Positions 8,127 through 16,622 of a DNA stretch of 64,000 bases are shown piece after piece. Below the pieces are notes generated by a model that was not told the origin of the DNA, made no database searches, and was given only the letters and a program-made list of their open reading frames with translations. The translations under genes and the position numbers were made by a program. The stretch comes from Nitrosopumilus zosterae (GTDB lineage Archaea > Thermoproteota > Nitrososphaeria > Nitrososphaerales > Nitrosopumilaceae): contig NZ_AP026695.1 in the NCBI RefSeq assembly GCF_025998175.1, positions 1,304,760-1,368,759 of the forward strand, given 5' to 3'. Numbering within the stretch: the first letter of the stretch is position 1; each line of letters opens with the position of its first letter.

Positions 8127-8595
8127 AATTTTAGATGCAAGTGCATTTTATGCAGGGGTCCCATTTGGATCAGCTGATGATTGTTATACAACATCTTTGG
8201 TTTTTGAAGAAATCAAGCACATAAAGAAGAATCAAGATGCACTTGGAACACTGCTTGAAACTAACAGACTAAAAATTAGAGAACCAGACAAAGAGTCAAC
8301 TGTTGCTGCAGTAAAGGCTGCAAGAGATACAGGAGATTATCAACAACTATCAAAGCAAGATGTCTCAATTATTGCATTATGTATTGAGATGAATGGAGAA
8401 ATAATTAGCGACGATTTTGCAATTTCAAATGTTGCAAGAAACCTAGGACTGAAAATATCACCAATTATGACTCAGGGAATCACAGATGTTGGCAAATGGG
8501 TTCATTATTGTCCAGGTTGTAGGACTAATCACACATCTGGGAATGAATGTCCAATGTGTGGAACGCCATTAAAAAGAAAATTACTCAAGGGGTAA
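8116..8595 (+). CDS. nob1: NOB1-type endoribonuclease (PIN domain plus zinc ribbon)
   Basis: A 159-residue protein. The N-terminal PIN domain opens with RILDASAFYAG, giving the first catalytic Asp (residue 7), and has later acidic residues at EIISDDFAISNVA. The C-terminal zinc ribbon is YCPGCRTNHTSGNECPMCG. NOB1 matures the 3' end of 16S rRNA. A TTG at 8116 is the apparent start, inside the 3' end of nadK. Its stop lies within the convergent sulfurtransferase gene, overlapping by 15 bp. Confidence 0.88.
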   Translation: MGFRILDASAFYAGVPFGSADDCYTTSLVFEEIKHIKKNQDALGTLLETNRLKIREPDKESTVAAVKAARDTGDYQQLSKQDVSIIALCIEMNGEIISDDFAISNVARNLGLKISPIMTQGITDVGKWVHYCPGCRTNHTSGNECPMCGTPLKRKLLKG

Positions 8596-9339
8596 CTTTT
8601 TGCCATTCCACTCTACAAAAGAGCCATCATAGAGCCTTACATTTTCAAACCCTGCAATCTTTAATTGTAAAAATAGATTTGATGCTCTATGACCATGCAT
8701 GCAATAGCAGACAATTGCTTCTTCCTTGGACACATTATTTTGCAAAAACAATTCATCAAGAAATTTTTTCTCTTGGTATAAGCTTCCATCATAACCAATC
8801 CCCTCAGTAAATGGAATCAATTTTGAGTTTGGAAGATGGCCTCCCATGAATTCTTGAGGACTGCGTGCATCTAAAATTTTAAAATCATCGAGATGTTCTT
8901 TTAGAAAATCAGATTCTATTCTAATTGCATTATTTATTTTTGGAATAAATTTTGCAGGTTTTGGGGCAAATAGTTTTTTTGTGAATTCGAATCCATATTT
9001 TTGCAAATCAGATACATTTGCGTCAAGTAGACAAGTTTTTTCATGTCCAAGATACAAAAATGTCCATGCAATTCTCGCAACAGATGGATCCATAGAGTCA
9101 CCGACTAGGACAACAGTTTTTGTTTCATCAATTCCCAAGTTGCCAAGTAATTCAGCAATTTTTTCTTGCTCTAATACAAGATTAGAGCCGAACTGATCAA
9201 AACGGATTACTTGTTCTACTGAAAGTGATTGTGCATTTGGAAGATGGCCATAAAGAAACATTGTTTTTGGACGCGAATCTAAAATAACAACATCAGGATC
9301 AGTTAGATGTTCTTTTAACCAGTCAACGGACACTAACAT
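8581..9339 (-). CDS. Two-domain sulfurtransferase (rhodanese), second copy
   Basis: A 252-residue tandem rhodanese. The C-terminal active-site loop is VCYCMHGHRAS, with Cys available for persulfide formation. The N-terminal domain's equivalent loop, VVLVGDSMDPSVARI, has no Cys. The closing motif is YDGSFVEWNGK. It is only distantly similar to the sulfurtransferase at 6372-7217, so this is not a recent duplication. It converges on nob1 with a short overlap. A role in thiosulfate or mercaptopyruvate sulfur transfer is likely; the substrate is not decided. Confidence 0.86.
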   Translation of the reverse strand: MLVSVDWLKEHLTDPDVVILDSRPKTMFLYGHLPNAQSLSVEQVIRFDQFGSNLVLEQEKIAELLGNLGIDETKTVVLVGDSMDPSVARIAWTFLYLGHEKTCLLDANVSDLQKYGFEFTKKLFAPKPAKFIPKINNAIRIESDFLKEHLDDFKILDARSPQEFMGGHLPNSKLIPFTEGIGYDGSLYQEKKFLDELFLQNNVSKEEAIVCYCMHGHRASNLFLQLKIAGFENVRLYDGSFVEWNGKKLPLE

Positions 9340-9363
9340 GAATGATATGATTTTTCTAAATTA

Positions 9364-10062
9364 TTAAATTATATCATGCAAAGTTTTTTGATCAGATTTT
9401 TTGAGATGCTTGCTTTTAGAGTCTAACATGTTTTTTATTTTCTTTGCTCTAGCTTCCCCCAAACCCTCAACTTTTGCCAAATCTGCAGTTGTTGCAGTTA
9501 ATACTTTTAATGGTGTTCCAAACTTTTCTAGCATTCTAACTGCAAACTTGTCACCAATTCCAGGTAGGCTGCAAAGAACGGAGAGTTGCTGTCGTTCAAT
9601 ATCAGATGATTTTTTTATTTTTTTAAGATAAGGTCCCTTGTAGGATTCTTTTCTGGAACACATTGAGACTAGTAATTTTGCAGTGTGAACTGCACTAGGA
9701 GTTGGAATTACTGGAATTTTAAAATCCAAAACTACAGTTGAGATTGCGCCATAAAATATCAAAGGATTTTCTGTTATTTCCTCAATCTCGTCTACATTTC
9801 CCTCCATGAGAACAATCGGATTCTCAAAGTGTTCCTTTAATCTTGAGCATTGATCAAAGAGCCTTCCATCAAAGACAGAGGCCATAAGATCACGAATGCT
9901 TTTTCTCTCAACGATTGTTTCGGGTCCTACAATGTAATCTCCAATAGGTAGTGTCTTCATCTCAAGATTCAGCCCTACGGATTTTAAGAGTTCAGGAATT
10001 CCACTTTTGCGCTCTCGCTCATCTACAATGATTCGAAGATTTTCTAATTTCACAAATAACAC
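9364..10062 (-). CDS. XPF/Mus81-family structure-specific nuclease (short, helicase-less)
   Basis: A 232-residue protein with an ERCC4 nuclease domain followed by tandem helix-hairpin-helix motifs. The nuclease core shows DERERKSGIPELL near the N-terminus, GDYIVG and the catalytic VERKSIRDLM (residues 51-60). The HhH region contains LPGIGDKFAVRMLEKFG and VEGLGEARAKKI. There is no helicase domain, as in crenarchaeal XPF. It should cut 3'-flap or fork structures as a homodimer, probably with PCNA, though no clear PIP box is seen. Start is GTG at 10062, or the in-frame GTG 9 nt downstream. Confidence 0.88.
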   Translation of the reverse strand: MLFVKLENLRIIVDERERKSGIPELLKSVGLNLEMKTLPIGDYIVGPETIVERKSIRDLMASVFDGRLFDQCSRLKEHFENPIVLMEGNVDEIEEITENPLIFYGAISTVVLDFKIPVIPTPSAVHTAKLLVSMCSRKESYKGPYLKKIKKSSDIERQQLSVLCSLPGIGDKFAVRMLEKFGTPLKVLTATTADLAKVEGLGEARAKKIKNMLDSKSKHLKKSDQKTLHDII

Positions 10063-10105
10063 TTGAAAGGAATTGTTAATATCTTATATGAAATTGAATT
10101 GAAGA

Positions 10106-10495
10106 TTATTTTCTAGGGTTATCTTCTGCTGGGGGCGTACTAGTAGAACCGCCCTTCATCATCTCAGTAATTTTTGTTTCTTGTTCTTTGAGTGATTCTT
10201 TTAGACGTATCTCTTGTTTGTCAAGAACAGTGACACGTGTTTTTGCCATCTCTGCTCTCTCTTCTAATTCATCAATGAGTTCTTGTTTTTTTGCTTTAAT
10301 CAAAACGGTTCCTGCTTGCTTGAAAACGGCATCGCCATCCGCAACTTTTTTTAGTTCATCTAATGCCTTTGCAGTTTCTGCTTTTTCCATTTCAAGATGT
10401 TGTTTTTGAGTCATCACTGACTGGAGGCTTTGTTGAGATTGTTGTAGTTTCATTATTTGTTCTTGAAGCCATGGAGGCATTTGCGGTGAAGACAT
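10106..10495 (-). CDS. pfdB: Prefoldin beta subunit
   Basis: A 129-residue helical protein, mostly two long coiled-coil helices around a short hydrophobic centre. It is the expected size for archaeal prefoldin beta, which joins the alpha subunit in a hexamer that holds unfolded proteins. The C-terminus GGSTSTPPAEDNPRK is unstructured. It is the last gene of the SBDS-exosome-eL37-Pcc1 operon, a known archaeal order. The alpha subunit is at 54549-54974. Confidence 0.88.
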   Translation of the reverse strand: MSSPQMPPWLQEQIMKLQQSQQSLQSVMTQKQHLEMEKAETAKALDELKKVADGDAVFKQAGTVLIKAKKQELIDELEERAEMAKTRVTVLDKQEIRLKESLKEQETKITEMMKGGSTSTPPAEDNPRK

Positions 10496-10518
10496 GATTA
10501 CTCAAAAAATTTATTTCA

Positions 10519-10764
10519 TTATATCTTTACCGATTCAATTGAATCGTAGCTTGCCTGAATGAGTCTAAGTGTTGAATTAAGATTTGCCCGGAGATGAGTT
10601 AATTGGTCAGATTCTGCAGTGATTGTAATTTTTTTATCAAACTTTATCTTGGTTTTAACAGGATTTTCAGGATAAAAGTCGTTGTCAACATTTACAGAAT
10701 CAAAAATTGCCTTTGTCTTGTCTTTTGCATCAACTGTAATTTTTGCACTAAAGTTTAATGTCAT
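10519..10764 (-). CDS. pcc1: KEOPS subunit Pcc1-like protein
   Basis: A protein of 81 residues, the usual Pcc1 size, with an alpha/beta pattern and a C-terminal helix rich in THLRANLNSTLRLIQASYD. Pcc1 is the dimerising subunit of the KEOPS complex that makes t6A in tRNA. It overlaps the eL37 gene by 17 bp and precedes prefoldin beta, as in many archaeal genomes. The identity rests on size, the helix pattern and operon position. Confidence 0.75.
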   Translation of the reverse strand: MTLNFSAKITVDAKDKTKAIFDSVNVDNDFYPENPVKTKIKFDKKITITAESDQLTHLRANLNSTLRLIQASYDSIESVKI

Positions 10765-10960
10765 ATGCAGTTCCAGCTACTTTATAGCTGCATTTTTTAC
10801 AAGACCAAATTCCCACAGCATCTCTACCAAACGTTTTTGAACCGCACTCAGGACATGTTCTTTTTTCTTTTAATTGGAGATGAATTTTCGTATACTGTTT
10901 TCTAAGTTTAATTCCGTAACGAGCGCCCAATCCTTTCAGAGATTTCTTGGTTTTTGCCAT
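10748..10960 (-). CDS. rpl37ae: Ribosomal protein eL37 (L37Ae family)
   Basis: A 70-residue basic protein with a zinc ribbon CPECGSKTFGRDAVGIWSCKKC. The N-terminus KKSLKGLGARYGIKLRKQY is typical of L37Ae. It lies in the exosome operon, 1 bp after rrp42. Confidence 0.93.
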   Translation of the reverse strand: MAKTKKSLKGLGARYGIKLRKQYTKIHLQLKEKRTCPECGSKTFGRDAVGIWSCKKCSYKVAGTAYDIKL

Positions 10961-10961
10961 T

Positions 10962-11780
10962 TTACTGACCTGCCATTTGGGCTTGTTTTAATTTTTCTCT
11001 TATTTTTGCGCCTACTCGTACTGAAATTTCTCCACATCGATTAATTTCGTCTTGTGTGAAACCATCAGAGCCTCCTTTTTGTAAAGCACAGATATTTCCA
11101 TCAGAATCAGAAGTAATTGTAATTCTCGCATCCATGCTAGCCCACTCATCCCCATTTGGATCAACTATGATATAGTTTCCAATCTTACCCATAGTTACTG
11201 AGACGGGAATAGTTGCAATTGGCACTGAAGTTTCTTCACCTTCAACTAGCGTTGGAGCATCATCAATCCAATTCCATTTTGGGGTTTTTGATGAAAGTAG
11301 TGCCGCAGCTGCAGCATAAGAACATGCATCAAAGAGATTACCATCATAATCAACAACAACATTATCTGCAAAGACACCAATTACTGATTTGTTTTTCTCA
11401 ATTACTAATTGAGAAACATCAATCATATGACTCTCTCTAATTCCTCTATCAACAACTCTTGCCAGTTCAATTACATCAGGTCCAGGCGGACCAGTTTCGA
11501 CAGTTGGATGAGACAAGGGTAAAAGCTCAGCAGTACAAATGAAAATTCCTTTGTCACCCATATCAGGGAAAGGTCTATCAGGCTGGATTTTAACGCCACA
11601 AATTACTTCAGTTTCACCAAGGCGAACTCTTGCAGAGCCATTTGCTTTTGGGATTGCACCAGTTTCAATGAAGATTTCTCTTGGTTCGTCTAGTGCGCGT
11701 CCATCTACTCTTTTTCCTTGTTCAAGCAATTCAAGAATTTGTGATTTCTTTAGATCATCAAGAACAGAAGTGGATGTCAT
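10962..11780 (-). CDS. rrp42: Exosome subunit Rrp42
   Basis: A 272-residue RNase PH-fold protein and the non-catalytic partner in the archaeal Rrp41-Rrp42 hexameric ring, which degrades RNA 3' to 5'. It has GKRVDGRALDEPREI near the start and the GPDVIELARVVDRGIRES helix. It lacks the phosphate-binding catalytic set of Rrp41, as expected. It follows rrp41 by 2 bp. Confidence 0.93.
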   Translation of the reverse strand: MTSTSVLDDLKKSQILELLEQGKRVDGRALDEPREIFIETGAIPKANGSARVRLGETEVICGVKIQPDRPFPDMGDKGIFICTAELLPLSHPTVETGPPGPDVIELARVVDRGIRESHMIDVSQLVIEKNKSVIGVFADNVVVDYDGNLFDACSYAAAAALLSSKTPKWNWIDDAPTLVEGEETSVPIATIPVSVTMGKIGNYIIVDPNGDEWASMDARITITSDSDGNICALQKGGSDGFTQDEINRCGEISVRVGAKIREKLKQAQMAGQ

Positions 11781-11782
11781 TT

Positions 11783-12517
11783 TTAACCTGCTCCGTTTCC
11801 AAAGTATTTGTCTTGTAATGCTTTCTTTTGAAGATCATAAACTAATTTACAACCTTCAACACCAACTTGAACACATTTCTTGTATTCTTCGGGTGTAAGA
11901 ACTCCATCTAATTGCAATAGTGTGATTTTTTCTAGATTTGGCATATAGCCAATTGGCATATCTGCCTGACCTGCTTGGTCTTCTTCATTGTTTACATCAA
12001 GGATTACAGTATCTGCAACTTTACCTGCTGCAATTGCTGCAACCATATCTCTCATAGGAATACCTGCATCTGCTAATGCGACAGAAGCTGCTGTAAGTGC
12101 AGCACATCTGGTTCCACCATCGGCTTGCAATACTTCAATGAATACATCAACTGCAGTTCTTGGAAATTTATCCAACATCACTGCAGGCTCTAAAGCTTCT
12201 TTGATTACTTTGGAAATTTCAATCTCTCTTCTTGAGGGAGCGGGATTTTTTCTTTCTCCAACTGAGAATGGCTCCATATGATACCTAACTCGTAAAATTC
12301 CTGTATCAGTGTTTGACATGTGTTTTGGATGAACGTCTCTCGGACCAAAAACACCAACTAAGATTTTGTTATCGCCAAATTCAATGTATGCTGAACCATC
12401 TGCGTTTTTGAGTCCGCCAGCTTTAATCATTATTCGTCTTGGTTCGTCTACTTTACGGCCATCACATCTAATACCATTCTCGTCCAATAGGACCATTGTT
12501 GCGTCTCGTCCGCCCAT
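11783..12517 (-). CDS. rrp41: Exosome subunit Rrp41 (catalytic)
   Basis: A 244-residue RNase PH-fold protein carrying the phosphorolytic site. Seen motifs are GIRCDGRKVDEPRRI, the basic RREIEISKVI segment, the GGTRCAALTAASVALADAG loop and MDKFPRT-like spacing. It makes the active ring with Rrp42. Its ATG overlaps the last base of rrp4, which implies coupling. Confidence 0.94.
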   Translation of the reverse strand: MGGRDATMVLLDENGIRCDGRKVDEPRRIMIKAGGLKNADGSAYIEFGDNKILVGVFGPRDVHPKHMSNTDTGILRVRYHMEPFSVGERKNPAPSRREIEISKVIKEALEPAVMLDKFPRTAVDVFIEVLQADGGTRCAALTAASVALADAGIPMRDMVAAIAAGKVADTVILDVNNEEDQAGQADMPIGYMPNLEKITLLQLDGVLTPEEYKKCVQVGVEGCKLVYDLQKKALQDKYFGNGAG

Positions 12518-13197
12518 TATGATTCACCTTTTGAGTCTAACATTTCTTTCACTTGATCAGTCAAATTAGCAACGTGTGCTTTTTCATTAACCATTTCGAT
12601 TGCCTTTTTAGCCTTTAATAATCCCTCGGGCGACTCGCATGAAACTACTACCCAGCCGTTTTGACCAATAGTAATTGCAGCATCAGTTGCCATCTCTATC
12701 ATTTGGATCATAGTACCTCTCTTTCCAATTAGGCGTGGGACTTTACTTGGTGATATTTGTAGTAGTATTCCGGTGTCAATTTTGCCTAAATCCCTATCAG
12801 AAATTGTAACTAGTGGATCACGTGTTCTATCAAAATTGGCAATTCGTGCAGCAACCAGATCACCTGACTTTAGCTTTGATGCAAGTTCATCTGCATGTGC
12901 AGAAAAGTCTCGTCCGAAGACATCTTGTGCTGGTAAAAATCCAACATAGCACGAATTAATGTCCAATTCCCACGACAGTGATGTATGAGATATCACTTTA
13001 CCAATAACGAGATCATTGATTTTTGGAATGTATTTTCCAGTAAGCGGAATTACCTTAACGGAGTCGTCATAAATTTCAGAAATTCCAATAGTAGTTGAAA
13101 TTATCTTATTTCCTTGAAGTTCTACATTTTGTTCAGGTCTGAAAGGCCCTGTGGTCACTACATCACCTGGAATAACGTATTTTCTTTTATTATCCAT
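12517..13197 (-). CDS. rrp4: Exosome RNA-binding subunit Rrp4
   Basis: A 226-residue cap subunit of the exosome: N-terminal domain, S1 domain (about 60-135) and a C-terminal KH domain with PRLIGKRGTMIQMIE near 150-165. It recruits substrate RNA to the ring. Its start shares a base with the SBDS stop. Confidence 0.93.
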   Translation of the reverse strand: MDNKRKYVIPGDVVTTGPFRPEQNVELQGNKIISTTIGISEIYDDSVKVIPLTGKYIPKINDLVIGKVISHTSLSWELDINSCYVGFLPAQDVFGRDFSAHADELASKLKSGDLVAARIANFDRTRDPLVTISDRDLGKIDTGILLQISPSKVPRLIGKRGTMIQMIEMATDAAITIGQNGWVVVSCESPEGLLKAKKAIEMVNEKAHVANLTDQVKEMLDSKGES

Positions 13198-13883
13198 TAT
13201 TTCATTACCTCAACTGTAGCAGAACCCTTGGTTATAGAGCCTAATCTGTCTATCACATTTGGCCTTGCTGCAGCGGGTATTTCAAGTATTGCTTTTAAAG
13301 ATCCATTATTTTGCCATTCTTCTTTGTTTAGAGAACCTACAGATTTTAGAACGGCATATGATTGAGATGCAAATTGTGCAGGTATTGTTATTTCTAATTT
13401 GAGATTCTCAGATTTTAGAGCAATTATTGAACGCAATTTTTCAACAATGTCTTTTACTTGCTCATCTATAGTTTTGTGAGGATCTATTGATACTCGTCCA
13501 TCTTTCATTGCTTGCTCAATTCTTAGTGGAGGATGGGGCAAGTGAGTTTTGGGATCCACGTATGTTTTTGCAATAAATGTTACAATCTGTTTTCTTTTCT
13601 CTTCAATCATTGTTCGTCTTTGTTCAGTTGTGAGATTAAGGTCACCTTTCTTGAGAATTATCTCTGCAATTTCTGCTGGGTCTTCAGTTTTGAAAGCATG
13701 AAGTAGTTTTTCAGCCGTGGGCCTTGTTCCCTTACTAGCATCAGTATAAATTTCATCAGAAACTAAAATTGACGAAATATCCTTTTTCTTACCTAATCTG
13801 TAATCTAAGGCAGGATCAGGCTTTACCATAATTTCAAATTTTTCTCCCTCGTAAGAATATCGGACCAATGTGTAATCTGCCAT
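13197..13883 (-). CDS. sdo1: Ribosome maturation protein SBDS/Sdo1
   Basis: A 228-residue protein with the FYSH domain at the N-terminus (MADYTLVRYSYEGEKFEIMVKPD), a central helical domain with NLTTEQRRTMIEEKRKQIV, and a C-terminal ferredoxin-like domain. In eukaryotes it works with EFL1 to release Tif6 from the large subunit. It is the first gene of the leftward exosome operon and diverges from rpoD. Confidence 0.94.
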   Translation of the reverse strand: MADYTLVRYSYEGEKFEIMVKPDPALDYRLGKKKDISSILVSDEIYTDASKGTRPTAEKLLHAFKTEDPAEIAEIILKKGDLNLTTEQRRTMIEEKRKQIVTFIAKTYVDPKTHLPHPPLRIEQAMKDGRVSIDPHKTIDEQVKDIVEKLRSIIALKSENLKLEITIPAQFASQSYAVLKSVGSLNKEEWQNNGSLKAILEIPAAARPNVIDRLGSITKGSATVEVMK

Positions 13884-13943
13884 GTCTAAAGCATCTATGA
13901 CAATTTGGTATTTATCTATACATAAAACTAGCTAGATTTTTAT

Positions 13944-14609
13944 GTGGACTTTGAAGATTTTGTTCAAGATTTGTCATCCTTAGAGGTAATTAGCAAAGAT
14001 AATCACAAAATAGCTATAAAGCTAAAAGGCATACCATTACAATATGCAAATGCATTAAGACGCGTGTGTCTTAACGGCGTTCCAGTCTTTGCAATTGATA
14101 CAGTAGACATTATTGAGAATTCCTCAGTATTGCCTGACGAAGGGCTAGCACACAGACTTGGACTAATTCCATTAAAAACAGACTTGAATAGATTTAATGA
14201 GCCATCAAAATGTGATTGTAAAAGTGAGACAGGGTGTTCAAACTGCAGGGTGATGTTAGTGTTAGATTCTGGAGATTCGGATGTTACAAGAACCATTCTT
14301 TCAAACGAATTGTCTTCTGAGGATGAAACAGTAAAGGCAGTTTCAGATAAAATCCCAATTGTTCAACTAGCACCAGGTCAGAGAATCAAAATAGAATGCT
14401 ATGCAAGACTTGGACGCGGAACAGAACACGCAAAATGGAATTCTGCAAACATTTCAACATTAATTGATACGGATAAAGAAAACGAGAAAGTGCTTACCGT
14501 AGAATCAACTGGTGCATTAGATCCAGAACAGATTGTTCTTGCAGGTGTGGAAGAAGTAAGCAACAAACTAGGCCAATTCAAAGAAACTATTGGTCAAATT
14601 GAAGAGTAA
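13944..14609 (+). CDS. rpoD: RNA polymerase subunit D (Rpo3)
   Basis: A 221-residue homologue of bacterial alpha and eukaryotic Rpb3. It has YANALRRVCLNGVPVFAID and DEGLAHRLGLIPLKTD, which are diagnostic. A four-Cys stretch CDCKSETGCSNC at about residue 90 is a reduced form of the Fe-S or zinc insertion of archaeal subunit D. Start is GTG at 13944. A TATA-like AT-rich element lies about 20-25 nt upstream in the short divergent region with sdo1. It heads the eL18-uL13-uS9 operon. Confidence 0.94.
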   Translation: MDFEDFVQDLSSLEVISKDNHKIAIKLKGIPLQYANALRRVCLNGVPVFAIDTVDIIENSSVLPDEGLAHRLGLIPLKTDLNRFNEPSKCDCKSETGCSNCRVMLVLDSGDSDVTRTILSNELSSEDETVKAVSDKIPIVQLAPGQRIKIECYARLGRGTEHAKWNSANISTLIDTDKENEKVLTVESTGALDPEQIVLAGVEEVSNKLGQFKETIGQIEE

Positions 14610-14654
14610 ATAAAGCATAGACATTATATTTGGGTTTCAAGGCGCATTATTCAC

Positions 14655-15002
14655 ATGACTAATCAAGTAGTTATCCAGATGGCAAAGGATCTGAAAAAGG
14701 CATCAACTAAAAATGACGCTCCAATTTGGGCAAAATTAGCAGAGTATGCACTAAAACCATCTATTGCAAGAAGAGATCTCAACTTGAATAGAATTGGACA
14801 ACTAACAAAAGAAAATGATATCGTAGTATTTCCAGGTAAGGTTCTAGGGACAGGCATCGTTCCTCATAAAATTACATTATTCTCATTTTCAATTTCAAAT
14901 ACTGCTGCAAGCAAAATCGTAGAGAAAGGTGGAAAGATAATTAGTTATTCAGATTTGATTGAACAAAATCCAACAGGAAAAGGAGTCGTATTACTTGGCT
15001 GA
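14655..15002 (+). CDS. rpl18e: Ribosomal protein eL18 (L18e)
   Basis: A 115-residue protein with the family segment IARRDLNLNRIGQLTKENDIVVFPGKVLGTG. It is the standard gene after rpoD in archaea. Its end overlaps uL13 by 8 bp. Confidence 0.94.
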   Translation: MTNQVVIQMAKDLKKASTKNDAPIWAKLAEYALKPSIARRDLNLNRIGQLTKENDIVVFPGKVLGTGIVPHKITLFSFSISNTAASKIVEKGGKIISYSDLIEQNPTGKGVVLLG

Positions 15003-15453
15003 GCAAGTCATAAGAACTGATAGGCCAATAGTAGTAGATGGAACAAATCACATCGCTGGAAGATTATCATCATATGTTGCAAAATTACTAATCAAAGGAA
15101 ATAGAGTTTCAATTGTAAATTGTGAAAAAATCATGATGAGTGGAACTAGAGTAAACCAAATCAAAGAATATAGAGAATTTTTAGAAATTAACAGTGTCAT
15201 TAATCCAAAACACGGACCAGTGCATTATAGAAGACCAGATACGCTAATTGCAAAAATGATTCGACAAATGTTACCATTTGATAGAAAACCATCTGGAAAA
15301 GAGTCATACCAAAGACTAAGAACATACATTGGGTCTCCAAAAGAAATCAAATCACTAGAGAAAATTCAATTTGAAAAAGCAAAAATTAAAAAAACTGCTG
15401 CAAACTATACAAGCGTAGGCGAATTATGCAGAATTATAGGGTGGACTGAATGA
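14995..15453 (+). CDS. rpl13: Ribosomal protein uL13
   Basis: A 152-residue protein with VVDGTNHIAGRLSSYVAKLL near the start and GPVHYRRPDTLIAKMIRQMLPF in the core. The TTG at 14995, overlapping the eL18 stop, gives the conserved N-terminus AEQVIRTDRPIVV. A TTG at 14959 would only add residues encoded inside eL18. It overlaps uS9 by 4 bp (ATGA). Confidence 0.94.
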   Translation: MAEQVIRTDRPIVVDGTNHIAGRLSSYVAKLLIKGNRVSIVNCEKIMMSGTRVNQIKEYREFLEINSVINPKHGPVHYRRPDTLIAKMIRQMLPFDRKPSGKESYQRLRTYIGSPKEIKSLEKIQFEKAKIKKTAANYTSVGELCRIIGWTE

Positions 15454-15899
15454 CAACTCCAAAAACAGAAATTTATTTTGCAACCAGAAAAAGAGCTAGT
15501 GCACATGTCTACATTACAAAGGGACAAGGTAAAGTAAGAATTAACAACATTCCGGTCGAAATGATTCCTCAAGAAACTGCTCGTGAAGTAATTCTAGGAC
15601 CACTAGAAATCACAGGTGACTTGAGAGACAAAATTGATATTTCTGTAAGAGTTAGAGGTGGAGGTTTTATGGGGCAAGCCAGTGCAGCAGCAACTGGAAT
15701 TACTAGAGCACTCATTGGATGGACAAAATCTAAAAAAGATCCAAAAGATCATCCTTTTCCAAAATCCACTAGAGAAGATCTTCGAAAACGAATCACGGAT
15801 TTTGATAAGTACCTAGTCAGCGGAGATGCCAGGCAGAAAGAACCAAAGAAATTTGGCGGACCTGGTGCTAGAAGAAGAAAGCAGAAATCATACCGTTAG
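15450..15899 (+). CDS. rps9: Ribosomal protein uS9
   Basis: A 149-residue protein with ATRKRASAHVYITKGQGKVRIN and a basic C-terminus ARRRKQKSYR that reaches the P-site tRNA. It completes the RpoD-eL18-uL13-uS9 order; RpoN and RpoK, which usually come next in archaea, are absent here. Confidence 0.95.
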   Translation: MTTPKTEIYFATRKRASAHVYITKGQGKVRINNIPVEMIPQETAREVILGPLEITGDLRDKIDISVRVRGGGFMGQASAAATGITRALIGWTKSKKDPKDHPFPKSTREDLRKRITDFDKYLVSGDARQKEPKKFGGPGARRRKQKSYR

Positions 15900-15902
15900 A
15901 CT

Positions 15903-16622
15903 GTGAAGGCCATAATTTTAGCTGGCGGCAAAGGTACTAGAGGCAAACCATACACAGAATATTTTCCAAAGGCAATGTCACCAATTAATGGAAAGCCACT
16001 AATTGACTATGTCGTAAAATATCTAAAATCATTTAGTTTCATAAAAGAGATAATCATAATTTCTGATTTCACAGGATTAGGCGGACAAATCAAAAATTAC
16101 TATGAAAATCAAGAGGGCGTCACCTTTGTTCAAGATTCTCAAAGTGGTACTGGAGGGGATCTGCTTCACATCGAGAACAGACTCAAAGGCGAATCAGAAT
16201 TTGTATTATGGTTTGTAGATAACTTGTGCGCAATAGACCTAAAAAAGATGAAAGAGCAGTTTGTAGATAAAAAAAGTACTGCATGTATTGCAACAAGATC
16301 AAAAAGAAAAGAAGAAACTGGATTCGCAGTAGTCAAAGATGGAATAATTCAAGAATTCAAAGAAAAACCAGTTATGAAATTGCAGCACTCCGAATGTTTG
16401 GGAATCTACATGTTAGGGATTGATGTCATCAAAAGAATAAAGGCCAAAGCAAAACAAAAGGAGATCAATTTGTCATATGATATTTTGCAGCAACTATCAA
16501 AGGAAGGAAAAATTAGTGCGTATGACATTGGAGATGTAGAATGGATTGATGCAGAATCTCCAATGGTTTTAGAGCGAAATGGGAAAACAGTAAAGAAGAT
16601 TATAAAACAGATGGGATTTTAG
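15903..16622 (+). CDS. Sugar nucleotidyltransferase (NDP-sugar pyrophosphorylase family)
   Basis: A 239-residue single-domain nucleotidyltransferase. It opens with AIILAGGKGTRGKPYTEYFP then KAMSPINGKPLIDY, the full pyrophosphorylase signature. It also has WFVDNLCAIDL and ETGFAVV, which match substrate-binding segments. There is no left-handed beta helix, so it is not GlmU. It should join a nucleotide to a hexose-1-phosphate for glycan synthesis. A GTG at 15903 begins 4 bp after the uS9 stop, so it sits in the ribosomal transcript. It overlaps leuD on the other strand by 23 bp. Confidence 0.85.
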   Translation: MKAIILAGGKGTRGKPYTEYFPKAMSPINGKPLIDYVVKYLKSFSFIKEIIIISDFTGLGGQIKNYYENQEGVTFVQDSQSGTGGDLLHIENRLKGESEFVLWFVDNLCAIDLKKMKEQFVDKKSTACIATRSKRKEETGFAVVKDGIIQEFKEKPVMKLQHSECLGIYMLGIDVIKRIKAKAKQKEINLSYDILQQLSKEGKISAYDIGDVEWIDAESPMVLERNGKTVKKIIKQMGF

